The position numbers were made by a program, and so were the translations under genes. DNA of 64,000 nucleotides from Synaphobranchus kaupii (taxonomy: Eukaryota; Chordata; Actinopteri; Anguilliformes; Synaphobranchidae). Shown piece by piece: positions 50,428 through 61,935 of this stretch (the stretch's first letter is position 1; each line of letters starts with the position of its first letter). Where the stretch lies: contig CM056391.1 of NCBI GenBank assembly GCA_029718625.1, forward strand, positions 720,162 through 784,161, read 5' to 3'. The notes under the pieces are model-generated. The model was not told the origin of the DNA. It saw nothing but the letters and a program-made list of their open reading frames with translations, and searched no databases.

Positions 50428-53038
50428 TGTGTAGAGGACAGCGTTAGAGTGCGTGCAGGACAGCGTTAGAGTGCGTACAGGACAGCATTAGAGTGTGTAC
50501 AGGACAGCGTTAGAGTGTGTACAGGACAGCATTAGAGTGTGTACAGGACAGTGTTAGAGTGTGTACAGGACAGCGTTAGAGTGCGTGCAGGACAGCGTTA
50601 GAGTGTGTACAGGACAGCATTAGAGTGTGTACAGGACAGTGTTAGAGTGTGTACAGGACAGCGTTAGAGTGCGTGCAGGACAGCGTTAGAGTGCGTGCAG
50701 GACAGCGTTAGAGTGTGTACAGGACAGCGTTAGAGTGTGTGCAGGACAGCGTTAGAGTGCGTACAGGACAGCGTTAGAGTGTGTGCAGAACAGTGTTAGA
50801 GTGTGTACAGGACAGCGTTAGAGTGTGTACAGGACAGCGTTAGAGTGTGTGCAGGACAGCGTTAGAGTGCGTGCAGGACAGCGTTAGAGTGTGTACAGGA
50901 CAGCGTTAGAGTGTGTACAGGACAGCGTTAGAGTGTGTGCAGGACAGCGTTAGAGTGCGTACAGGACAGCGTTAGAGTGTGTGCACGACAGCGTTAGAGT
51001 GTGTACAGGACAGCGTTAGAGTGTGTACAGGACAGCGTTAGAGTGTGTACAGGACAGCGTTAGAGTGTGTGCAGGACAGTGTTAGAGTGTGTACAGGACA
51101 GCGTTAGAGTGCGTGCAGGACAGCGTTAGAGTGTGTACAGGACAGCGTTAGAGTGTGTGCAGGACAGCGTTAGAGTGCGTGCAGGACAGCGTTAGAGTGC
51201 GTGCAGGACAGCGTTAGAGTGTGTACAGGACAGCGTTAGAGTTTATACAGGACAGCGTTAGAGTTTATACAGGACAGCGTTAGAGTGCGTGCAGGACAGC
51301 GTTAGAGTGCGTACAGAACAGCGTTAGAGTGTGTGCAGAACAGCGTTAGAGTGTGTGCAGGACAGCGTTAGAGTGTGTACAGGACAGCGTTAGAGTGTGT
51401 GCAGGACAGCGTTAGAGTGTGTACAGGACAGCGTTAGAGTGTGTACAGGACAGCATTAGAGTGTGTACAGAACAGCGTTAGAGTGTGTACAGGACAGCGT
51501 TAGAGTGTGTACAGGACAGCGTTAGAGTGTGTACAGGACAGTGTTAGAGTGTGTACAGGACAGCGTTAGAGTGTGTACAGGACAGTGTTAGAGTGTGTGC
51601 AGGACAGCGTTAGAGTGTGTACAGGACAGCGTTAGAGTGCGTGCAGGACAGCGTTAGAGTGCGTACAGGACAGCATTAGAGTGTGTACAGGACAGTGTTA
51701 GAGTGTGTGCAGGACAGCGTTAGAGTGTGTGCAGAACAGTGTTAGAGTGTGTACAGGACAGTGTTAGAGTGTGTACAGGACAGCGTTAGAGTGTGTACAG
51801 GACAGCGTTAGAGTGTGTGCAGGACAGCGTTAGAGTGCGTGCAGGACAGCGTTAGAGTGTGTACAGGACAGCGTTAGAGTGTGTACAGGACAGCGTTAGA
51901 GTGTGTGCAGGACAGCGTTAGAGTGCGTACAGGACAGCGTTAGAGTGTGTGCACGACAGCGTTAGAGTGTGTACAGGACAGCGTTAGAGTGTGTACAGGA
52001 CAGCGTTAGAGTGTGTGCAGGACAGTGTTAGAGTGTGTACAGGACAGTGTTAGAGTGTGTACAGGACAGCGTTAGAGTGCGTGCAGGACAGCGTTAGAGT
52101 GTGTACAGGACAGCGTTAGAGTGTGTGCAGGACAGCGTTAGAGTGCGTGCAGGACAGCGTTAGAGTGCGTGCAGGACAGCGTTAGAGTGTGTACAGGACA
52201 GCGTTAGAGTTTATACAGGACAGCGTTAGAGTTTATACAGGACAGCGTTAGAGTGCGTGCAGGACAGCGTTAGAGTGCGTACAGAACAGCGTTAGAGTGT
52301 GTGCAGAACAGCGTTAGAGTGTGTGCAGGACAGCGTTAGAGTGTGTACAGGACAGCGTTAGAGTGTGTGCAGGACAGCGTTAGAGTGTGTACAGGACAGC
52401 GTTAGAGTGTGTACAGGACAGCATTAGAGTGTGTACAGAACAGCGTTAGAGTGTGTACAGGACAGCGTTAGAGTGTGTACAGGACAGCGTTAGAGTGTGT
52501 ACAGGACAGTGTTAGAGTGTGTACAGGACAGCGTTAGAGTGTGTACAGGACAGTGTTAGAGTGTGTGCAGGACAGCGTTAGAGTGTGTACAGGACAGCGT
52601 TAGAGTGTGTGCAGGACAGCGTTAGAGTGTGTGCAGGACAGCGTTAGAGTGTGTACAGGACAGCGTTAGAGTGTGTACAGGACAGCGTTAGAGTGTGTGC
52701 AGGACAGCGTTAGAGTGTGTGCAGAACAGCGTTAGAGTGTGTACAGGACAGCGTTAGAGTGCGTACAGAACAGCGTTAGAGTGCGTGCAGGACAGCGTTA
52801 GAGTGTGTGCAGGACAGCGTTAGAGTGTGTGCAGGACAGCGTTAGAGTGTGTGCAGAACAGCGTTAGAGTGTGTACAGGACAGCGTTAGAGTGCGTACAG
52901 AACAGCGTTAGAGTGTGTACAGGACAGCGTTAGAGTGTGTGCAGAACAGCGTTAGAGTGTGTACAGAACAGCGTTAGAGTGTGTACAGGACAGAGTGTGT
53001 ACAGAACAGCGTTAGAGTGTATAGAGGACAGAGTGCGT
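50428..53038 (+). repeat. 22-bp minisatellite, about 118 copies, with a 968-bp higher-order repeat
   Basis: The unit is GTGTACAGGACAGCGTTAGA GT, with R/Y changes at a few positions. It fills more than half of the ppargc1a intron between the exons at 53,050 and 48,922. Rare variants recur exactly 968 bases apart (44 units): a CACGACAG unit at about 50,985 and 51,953, and paired TTTATACAGG units from 51,241 and 52,209. Confidence 0.95.
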
Positions 53039-53049
53039 ACAGGACTCAC

Positions 53050-53170
53050 TATAGCTTTGTGCCTCTGTCTCTCTCTCTGCTCGGCTCTCTCATATTCTCT
53101 CTTCTCATAGTCCCGCCGGTACACCTCTCTCTGTAAGCACTCCTGCTGATACTCCTCATAACTGTCATAC
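53050..53170 (-). CDS. ppargc1a: ppargc1a exon, charged YDSYEEY helix before the RRM
   Basis: This 121-nt exon has acceptor CTACAG (53,171-53,176) and donor GTGAGT (53,049-53,044). One base completes an Arg codon, followed by 40 codons: YDSYEEYQQE, CLQREVYRRD, YEKREYERAE, QRERQRHKAI. This is the strongly conserved Glu/Arg-rich, probably helical segment that precedes the RNA-recognition motif in PGC-1alpha. It ends in phase 0, matching the next exon (EERRVVYIG). The donor lies only about 12 bases from a 2.6-kb 22-bp minisatellite that occupies the start of the following intron. Confidence 0.95.
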
Positions 53171-53194
53171 CTGTAGAGAGAGAGAGAGAGACGG

Positions 53195-53306
53195 GTTAGT
53201 GTGTGTGTACCTTTACCTGTGTTCTTACTCACACACACACACACACACACACACACGCATGCAGAGAGAGAGACGGGTTAGGGTGTGTGTACCTTTACCT
53301 GTGTTT

Positions 53307-53340
<34 letters not shown>

Positions 53341-53352
53341 GCTTGCACGCAT

Positions 53353-53427
<75 letters not shown>

Positions 53428-53490
53428 CACACACACACACAAACATATCCTTACACACACACAAACGTTCTTACACACACACACAGGGAC
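53195..53490 (+). repeat. CA microsatellite with a duplicated 80-bp block, upstream of a ppargc1a acceptor
   Basis: GACGGGTTAGTGTGTGTGTA plus CCTTTACCTGTGTT occurs at 53,191-53,224 and again at 53,272-53,305. Each copy is followed by a (CA)n run, and a third, long (CA)n run follows. The block begins about 20 bases from the exon at 53,170. Confidence 0.9.
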
Positions 53491-53984
53491 AAGATGTTTC
53501 CTGACCCTAAAGGTTAGGTTACGGTTTTCACAGGACTGGTAAAGGCTGGCTATGACAGCAACATGTCAGCACGATATCACTGTTACTGTCATATTAACCC
53601 AGCCATACAGTATATCCTTTTCTGCTAAGCAAGGACGCAGATGGAAAACTGAGTTTGATGTCAGAGGGTAAAGTTGAAAGGTCGTGGCAGGTAGCTGGTG
53701 AATCCCTCAGCAAACCTGCGGTCACGCTTTCACGCTCAGGAGGAAGAGGAGGAGGAGGAAGATGATGCAGTTCAGAATCAGCGCCGCCGAGTTGCCAGGC
53801 TTTGCAGCTGACAGCTGAGCGCGCCGTCGCATAATTCTCCTCATTAACGGAAATCACGGTGTCTGGTTTCCATCTTCTCCGCTGACTCATCTGCGGCCGT
53901 GCTCCAGACTCGTAACTGTCGACTGGCGTCCCTTCCGCTGACTCCCACATGCACACGCGCGTCTATTTTAGCTCTGGTCCCGCC

Positions 53985-55209
53985 GCCATGCTCCCATATT
54001 ACCCCACCGCCATGCTCCCATATTACCCCACCGCCATGCTCCCATATTACCCCACCGCCACGCACCCATATTACCCCACCGCCACGCTCCCATATTACCC
54101 CACCACCACGCTCCCATATTACCCCACCGCCATGCTCCCATATTACCCCACCGCCATGCTCCCATATTACCCCATCGCCATGCTCCCATATTACCCCACC
54201 GCCATGCTCCCATATTACCCCCACCGCCATGCTCCCATATTACCCCACCCGCCATGCTCCCATATTACCCCACCGCCATGCTCCCATATTACCCCACCGC
54301 CATGCTCCCATATTAACCCACCGCCATGCTCCCATATTACCCCATCGCCATGCTCCCATATTACCCCCACCGCCAAGCTCCCATATTACCCCACCGCCAT
54401 GCTCCCATATTAACCCACCGCCATGCTCCCATATTACCCCACCGCCATGCTCCCATATTACCCCACCGCCATGCTCCCATATTACCCCACCGCCATGCTC
54501 CCATATTACCCCACCGCCACGCTCCCATATTACCCCACCGCCATGCTCCCATATTACCCCACCGCCACGCACTCCATATTACCCCACCGCCATGCTCCCA
54601 TATTACCCCATCGCCATGCTCCCATATTACCCCACCGCCATGCTCCCATATTAACCCACCGCCATGCTCCCATATTACCCCACCTCCATGCTCCCATATT
54701 ACCCCACCGCCATGCTCCCATATTACCCCACCGCCATGCTCCCATATTACCCCACCGCCATGCTCCCATATTACCCCACCCGCCACGCTCCCATATTACC
54801 CCCACCGCCATGCTCCCATATTAACCCACCGCCACGCTCCCATATTACCCCACCGCCACGCTCCCATATTACCCCACCGCCATGCTCCCATATTACCCCC
54901 ATCGCCATGCTCCCATATTACCCCACCTCCATGCTCCCATATTAACCCACCGCCATGCTCCCATATTACCCCATCGCCATGCTCCCATATTACCCCACCG
55001 CCATGCTCCCATATTACCCCCACCTCCATGCTCCCATATTACCCCACCGCCATGCTCCCATATTACCCCACCACCATGCTCCCATATTACCCCCATCGCC
55101 ATGCTCCCATATTACCCCACCGCCACGCTCCCATATTACCCCACCGCCATGCTCCCATATTACCCCACCGCTCCCATATTACCCCACCTCCATGCTCCCA
55201 TATTACCCC
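53985..55209 (+). repeat. 24-bp minisatellite, about 51 copies
   Basis: The unit is CCATATTACCCCACCGCCAT GCTC, with one-base gains in the C run and CGCC/CACC/CTCC changes. All six frames show spurious open stretches. It lies in the ppargc1a intron between 56,206 and 53,170. Confidence 0.95.
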
Positions 55210-55391
55210 GTCAGCTTTGGCGGTTAGCCGGCGTGAGATCGCTCACGGTGCGGTGGAGCGATCAGAATGCAGGTAAAAGACCTACAAACATGCACCTGAA
55301 TGATCCCCCATCTCATTGCTGTGCTGTACAGTCGAGGTTAAGTTTATGTTTTACTTTATTCACCCTGTGGGGTAATGTGGCCTCTGCATTT

Positions 55392-55850
55392 GACCTCTCC
55401 TAGCTACTTAGAAGCAGTGGGCAGCCACAGAGCCCCTCCTAGCTACTTAGGAGCAGTGGGCAGCCACAGAGCCCCTCCTAGCTACTTAGGAGCAGTGGGC
55501 AGCCACAGAGCCCCTCCTAGCTACTTAGGAGCAGTGGGCAGCCACAGAGCCCCTCCTAGCTACTTAGGAGCAGTGGGCAGCCACAGAGCCCCTCCTAGCT
55601 ACTTAGAAGCAGTGGGCAGCCACAGAGCCCCTCCTAGCTACTTAGGAGCAGTGGGCAGCCACAGAGCCCCTCCTAGCTACTTAGGAGCAGTGGGCAGCCA
55701 CAGAGCCCCTCCTAGCTACTTAGGAGCAGTGGGCAGCCACAGAGCCCCTCCTAGCTACTTAGGAGCAGTGGGCAGCCACAATGCAGCGCCCGAGGACCAA
55801 CTCCAGTTCTGACGCCAGTGCCTTGGTCAAGGGCAATGGCAGGAGTATAC
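55392..55850 (+). repeat. 39-bp minisatellite, about 10 copies, attached to a dispersed repeat
   Basis: The unit is CCTCCTAGCTACTTAGGAGC, AGTGGGCAGCCACAGAGCC. The last copy runs on into AATGCAGCGCCCGAGGACCA, ACTCCAGTTCTGACGCCAGT and GCCTTGGTCAAGGGCA, the body of a common fish dispersed repeat that begins with the same GGGCAGCCAC text. The array is therefore an expansion of that repeat's left part. Confidence 0.9.
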
Positions 55851-56110
55851 CTCAAATCAAATCAAGATGTATTTATCTTGCACAAACAATAGTCAAAATA
55901 CGCTTCACCTGAAAAACCTGGCCTAAACCTTCAGAAGAGCAACTGCGGCAAGGAAAAACTCTTTGGTGACCCGTTCTAACTACCGAACCCAACAGACATG
56001 TCTTTGGTGTGGGAGGAACCCAGAGTACCCTGGGGCGAACACAGGGAGAATATGCAAACTGACCGGGGAACCTCTTTCTTGGGAGGTGACAGTGGTAACC
56101 ACTACACAAC
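55850..56110 (+). repeat. dispersed repeat fragments
   Basis: GAAGAGCAACTGCGGCAAGG and AAAAACTCTTTGGTGACCCG are followed by ACATGTCTTTGGTGTGGGAG, GAACCCAGAGTACCCTGG and GGGAGAATATGCAAACTGAC. This is typical of eroded fish non-LTR tails; no coding potential. Confidence 0.55.
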
Positions 56111-56205
56111 CATGCAGTCCTGTACAGCAGAGATGTACACAGGCTGGTAGATCTGGGAGATTCAGCGTGTGATGATAGCTTGGGAAAGCACAGGTGTGTG
56201 TTTAC

Positions 56206-56292
56206 CTGGGCCTGCGGGTGGAGGGGGAGCGAGATTGGGATCGGGGCTGTGTCCTGGTCTTGGAAGTGCTGGAGTCCCCATGGTAACGGTTC
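56206..56292 (-). CDS. ppargc1a: ppargc1a exon, RS-rich linker
   Basis: This 87-nt exon lies between a TTAG acceptor (56,293-56,294) and a GTAAAC donor (56,205-56,204). In the family frame it reads NRYHGDSSTS, then KTRTQPRSQS, then RSPSTRRP. This is an Arg/Ser-rich segment expected just before the YDSYEEY block of PGC-1alpha. It begins with one base that completes a codon and ends with two bases (AG) of the next Arg codon. Its 3' phase fits the following exon exactly. Its 5' phase needs the preceding exon to end with two extra bases, which the assembled sequence does not give. RS segments of this protein couple transcription to splicing factors in mammals. Confidence 0.88.
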
Positions 56293-56802
56293 CTAAGCAA
56301 AAGGAACAGTGACAGACACCGATTACACACCTGTCTGCCAACTATCATAATATCATAAATACAGTCAGTTAGCAGAGCTGCTTATCCAGCGTTACAAAGC
56401 TTACATACAATCCATTTAACCCCTTCTCTGACACCACCTTATTTGAACACAATTAAGCCAAGAAATAAAATGTCTTTATTTTCTTGTGTGTTTCTTGTGT
56501 AATTTAATGGTTACTGTTCTTGACTACAGGCATAATCCTAGTCATAATCCTAGTCTCTTCTGTACGGTAACACTTGGGAGTCAGAATTACTCTAAGTATT
56601 ACTGAAACAAAATAACAGAAGCTTAAACACAGTGGAAGTTTTTTTTTCTCACCTAAAATATTTTTTATTATTACTTGTTTTGCCGGGATAAGGATACCGA
56701 CTTCACCGTCTGTGGATTTCCGTGGAACACACAGAACGTACAGAGTCATCGTTTTGATTGAGCCCGTTTTGTGGCATGCTACAAAATAAGGAGCCGTTGT
56801 CG

Positions 56803-57318
56803 CACCCTAACCACTGCACCAAAATGCACCCTAACCACTGCACCGAAATGCACCCTAACCACTGCACCAAAATGCACCCTAACCACTGCGCCAAAATGCA
56901 CCCTAACCACTGCACCAAAATGCACCCTAACCACTGCGCCAAAATGCACCCTAACCACTGCACCAAAATGCACCCTAACCACTGCGCCAAAATGCACCCT
57001 AACCACTGCACCAAAATGCACCCTAACCACTGCACCAAATGCACCCTAACCACTGCACCAAAATGCACCCTAAACACTGCACCAAAATGCACCCTAACCA
57101 CTGCACCAAAATGCACCCTAACCACTGCGCCAAAATGCACCCTAACCACTGCACCAAAATGCACCCTAACCACTGCACCAAAATGGCACCCTAACCACTG
57201 CACCAAAATGGCACCCTAACCACTGCACCAAAATGCACCCTAACCACTGCACCAAAATGGCACCCTAACCACTGCACCAAAATGGCACCCTAACCACTGC
57301 ACCAAAATGGCACCCTAA
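56803..57318 (+). repeat. 24-bp minisatellite, about 21 copies
   Basis: The unit is ACCCTAACCACTGCACCAAA ATGC, with 23- and 25-base variants near the right end. It lies in the ppargc1a intron between 61,936 and 56,292, about 510 bases upstream of the 56,206-56,292 exon in gene orientation. Each unit carries one CCCTAACC, but not tandem telomere hexamers. Confidence 0.95.
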
Positions 57319-58242
57319 AGAAAGACCCAAGAGACGTGACTGGAACAAATCATACACAGACTGAATAACACGCTGCAGTGTTTGGCATGAATATGAACCT
57401 GCTTTTGACAGCAGCCATATTGCCTTATGACAGGTGACACCTGCCACACCTGTCACTTCATCAAAAAAAAGCAGTGAGACGAGATTAAATTTGCAAATGC
57501 TGTCATCAAGCCCCACGGAGAGAGGAGAGTTGCCATAGAGACATAATCAAGGACACATAATGATTTATGTTGTTGCATATCACGGAAAGCGTTAACTGGT
57601 GATTTATGTTGTTTTGTGTCAGGTGAAGCGTTAACAGGTGATTTATGTTGTTGCGTGTCAGGTAAAGTGTTAAACAGGCTCCTCTCTGGTGTCAGTGACC
57701 TTAAGTAGAGGGAGATGTTCATCATTCTGTCTGTCCTGAGGCCGTCTCCCCAGAGGAGTGGAATATGTTTCACTCAAAATAACCAGGTAAGGGCAGGAGA
57801 GTTTTACTGGCATCCTAAAAGTATTTCAAATATGGTACAAGAGGGAGTGCCAACGAACTTCTTAGAGGAAGTTTGCATTTTAAAAATAATTTATTGAACT
57901 GGCAAATCCATATTGGAAAAGTAAGAAAAAATAAAAATCAAGAACATGGTGCCATTATGTTAAGGAACAAACAGAAGCCAGTTATTTACTACCCATACGT
58001 GTCAGCAAAACGGACATCTTCAGGGCTTCTTGGTTTTAAACTTTTCCAAACGCTGATTTTCCAGTTGACTAAAGGCTTTTTTTAAAATATACAGTATATC
58101 CGGCTCATCTAAGAGAAGTGCCTGTGAACCTCTCCCTTCTGTAACATATTCGCCTCCCAAATAGCAGCTTCATAAATCAAATTTCACTTTTATAGCCCTT
58201 GGAGCACTCTGGATATCTGCTGTATATTTCATGCCCCTATAA

Positions 58243-58389
58243 TATCCCAGAATATCCCGGGTATGAAACGAGGTGCAGAATATCCCGGGTATGAAACGAG
58301 GTGCAGAATATCCCGGGTCTGAAACACGGTGCAGAATATCCCGGGTCTGAAACACGGTGCAGAATATCCCGGGTCTGAAACACGGTGCA
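58243..58389 (+). repeat. 28-bp tandem repeat, about 5 copies
   Basis: The unit is AGAATATCCCGGGTCTGAAA CACGGTGC; two copies carry ATGAAACGAGG. Intronic in ppargc1a. Confidence 0.9.
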
Positions 58390-58807
58390 TTGACGAGGGC
58401 TGCTCTGCTCTCCTGTTCCAATGTAAAAAACCCATCTCCATCCCTCCTGGCTCCAAACCCACCAATCATTCAGTTCTGATTGAAATTCCGTTTAATCAAT
58501 TCCAGTTCGATTCTAATTCCCCCCTCCGTGAAATAATATTTGAAATTGACTTGCCATGTGGAAATTTCTTTTTTTCTTGATGTACGAATCGTTGTCCTGT
58601 TATTATAATTGCTCACAACAAAGAAATATTGATTTTCACAAGAGCCATTGCAGTTATGTAAATAGGTAATTGTATACACTATAGTATTGGTGTACTGCAT
58701 GAAAAAACATGAAAATAAGCAGTTTATTCTCTGAATCATTAAGCATTAATTGGCTGTGGTCAGGAGAGGACTGGTGGACTGATTCAGCAGGACTGATTCA
58801 GCGCTTC

Positions 58808-59580
58808 ACAAACCTACAGACCAAATCGACAGACCAAACCTACAGGCCAACCTTATAGACTAACCCTACAGACTAACCTTATAAACTAACCCTACAGGCC
58901 AACCTTATAAACTAACCATACAGACCAAACCTACAGGCCAACCTTATAAACTAACCCTACAGGCCAACCTCATAAACTAACCCTACAGGCCAACCTTATA
59001 AACTAACCGTACAGGCCAACCTTATAGGCTAACCCTACAGGCCAACCTTATAGACTAACCCTACAGACCAACCTTATAGACTAACCCTACAGGCCAATCT
59101 TATAAACTAACCCTACAGGCCAACCTCATAAACTAACCCTACAGGCCAACCTCATAAACTAACCCTACAGACCAAACCTACAGGCCAACCTTATAAACGA
59201 ACTCTACAGACCAACCTTATAGACTAACCGTACAGGCCAACCTTATAAACTAACCCTACAGGCCAACCTTATAGACTAACCCTACAGACCAAACCTACAG
59301 GCCAACGTTATAAACTAACTCTACAGACCAACCTTATAGACTAACCCTACAGGCCAACCTTATAGACTAACCCTACAGACCAAACCTACAGGCCAACCTT
59401 ATAAACTAACCCAACAGACCAACCTTATAGACTAACCCTACAGGCCAGCCCTATAGACCAAACCAACAGGCTAACCGTATCGACTAACTCTACAGACTAA
59501 GCCTACAGACTAACCCCAACCCTACACAGCAGCCTTACAGACCAACCCGAGAGACCAACCTACAGTCCAAACCTACAGTA
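58808..59580 (+). repeat. irregular 22-26 bp minisatellite, about 30 copies
   Basis: Alternating blocks of CTACAGGCCAACCTTATAAA and CTAACCCTACAGACCAAACC, with variable spacing, become more degenerate toward the right end. Intronic in ppargc1a. It ends where an element edge resembling GGCCTGGGCGATATAC begins. Confidence 0.9.
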
Positions 59581-60348
59581 GGCCTGGGCGATATACACAT
59601 TTGATAATTATCAAATATTATTTGAGCACAATACTTGGCACCATGTTTCTTTAATTATACCTGATACGGTAGTAAACATCCAAACTTAAGAGGCAATGTG
59701 AAATGCTCCTGGAAAAAAACACCACGGATATCTATTGGATGTTGATAAGACAGCCAATCAGCATCAAGAGGCCTTGCTGCTGATTGGCTGTATTATCACA
59801 AATATCTATATATCAAATATCAACAAAAAATCAATAAGTTGCCCATATATTGTAAAGTGTTTTTCTTGGAAATAACTTATTGTGGACTTTCCATGAAAAA
59901 TTAATTACGTCGTTGTACTGTACATTTATAACTAAAAAGAGCGGTTGAAATATTAATGAAATTGTATTAAATATAACCTGAAAATTCTGCAAATGATCAT
60001 GAAATATTTTGCTGATGTTTACCTCAGGCGGACAGGACCAGGATTCTCTCGATGATCGTTTTAGTACACAGTCCTCTCTCCTGCTGTCCATATTACTATC
60101 AGTACAATGCCAGCTCATTACTGTTCTCACAGCAGCGCACCACCAATATTATTTCCCAGAATGCCGTGCTGCCCCTCCAGATAAGGGCAGCTGCCGCAGT
60201 CGTTCGGGGGATAAGCAGGAGAAGTGAGCGGGATGAGTATCTCACGTTATTTTACACGGTTTAAGAAGCACATCAGATATCACTGAGATAATTAGAAGCT
60301 TCTCAAAAAGAGTCTCCCGCTGGCCGGGGACTGCAGGGCGTTCTGTGG

Positions 60349-61082
60349 TGTGTTCGAACTCTACCGTTTGTGTCTGCAGTCTGGCAGAACTCTACCGTTT
60401 GTGTCTGCAGTCTGGCAGAACTCTACCGTTTGTGTCTGCAGTCTGGCAGAACTCTACCGTTTGTGTCTGCAGTCTGGCAGAACTCTACCGTTTGTGTCTG
60501 CAGTCTGGCAGAACTCTACCGTTTGTGTCTGCAGTCTGGCAGAACTCTACCGTTTGTGTCTGCAGTCTGGCAGAACTCTACCGTTTGTGTCTGCAGTCTG
60601 GCAGAACTCTACCGTTTGTGTCTGCAGTCTGGCAGAACTCAGCTGTTTGTGTCTGCAGTCTGGGAGAACTCTGCTGTTTGTGTCTGCAGTCTGGCAGAAC
60701 TCTGCTGTTTGTGTCTGCAGTCTGGCAGAACTCTACTGTTTGTGTTTGCAGTCTGGCAGAACTCTGCTGTTTGTGTTTGCAGTCTGGCAGAACTCTGCTG
60801 TTTGTGTCTGCAGTCTGGCAGAACTCTACCGTTTGTGTCTGCAGTCTGGCAGAACTCTGCTGTTTGTGTCTGCAGTCTGGCAGAACTCTGCTGTTTGTGT
60901 CTGCAGTCTGGCAGAACTCTGCTGTTTGTGTCTGCAGTCTGGCAGAACTCTGCTGTTTGTGTCTGCAGTCTGGCAGAACTCTGCTGTTTGTGTTTGCAGT
61001 CTGGCAGAACTCTGCTGTTTGTGTTTGCAGTCTGGCAGAACTCTGCTGTTTGTGTTTGCAGTCTGGCAGAACTCTACTGTGG
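60349..61082 (+). repeat. 31-bp minisatellite, about 23 copies
   Basis: The unit is GAACTCTACCGTTTGTGTCT GCAGTCTGGCA. The left half carries ACCG and the right half mostly GCTG, a clean variant boundary at about 60,640. All three plus frames are open, giving a spurious long frame. It lies in the intron after the large ppargc1a exon. Confidence 0.95.
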
Positions 61083-61208
61083 TTAAGATGTGTGTTACTG
61101 TCCTGGGTAGAACCCCACTGTAACTACGGGGCACCTTCAGAGCTAAATTCTACTGTAACTGGTTGGTGCATTACTGGTTTAATGCACTATTCCTCTCCTT
61201 GCCCAGTA

Positions 61209-61920
61209 ATATGGTGTTACATTCTTATGTTCTGGTGTTTGTTACATTCTTATGTTCTGGTGTTTGTTACATTCTTATGTTCTGGTGTTTGTTACATTCT
61301 TATGTTCTGGTGTTTGTTACATTCTTATGTTCTGGTGTTTGTTACATTCTTATGTTCTGGTGTTTGTTACATTCTTATGTTCTGGTGTTTGTTACATTCT
61401 TATGGTCTGGTGTTTGTTACATTCTTATGTTCTGGTGTTTGTTACATTCTTATGTTCTCATGGTGTTACATTCTTTTGTTCTGGTGTTTGTTACATTATT
61501 ATGTTTTCATGGTGTTGCATTCTTATGTTCTGGTGTTTGTTACATTCTTATGTTCTCATGGTGTTACATTCTTATGTTCTGGTGTTTGTTACATTCTTAT
61601 GTTCTGGTGTTTGTTACATTCTTATGTTCTCATGGTGTTACATTCTTATGTTCTGGTGTTTGTTACATTCTTATGTTTTCATGGTGTTACATTCTTATGT
61701 TCTGGTGTTTGTTACATTATTATGTTTTCATGGTGTTGCATTCTTATGTTCTGGTGTTTGTTACATTCTTATGTTCTCATGGTGTTACATTCTTATGTTC
61801 TGGTGTTTGTTACATTCTTATGTTCTCATGGTGTTACATTCTTATGTTCTGGTGTTTGTTACATTCTTATGTTCTCGTGTTCGTTACATTCTTATGTTCT
61901 CATGGTGTTACATTCTTACA
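61209..61920 (+). repeat. 24/25-bp minisatellite, about 29 copies, abutting the large-exon donor
   Basis: Units are TTCTGGTGTTTGTTACATTC TTATG and TTCTCATGGTGTTACATTCT TATG. The left third is uniform and the right part alternates the two types. The right edge is 15 bases from the ppargc1a donor at 61,935. Confidence 0.95.
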
Positions 61921-61935
61921 GTCTCAGGTTCTTAC

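Noticed and set aside
53899..55403. Many overlapping Pro/His-rich frames
   Set aside because: All six frames are affected by a 24-base unit; array artefact.
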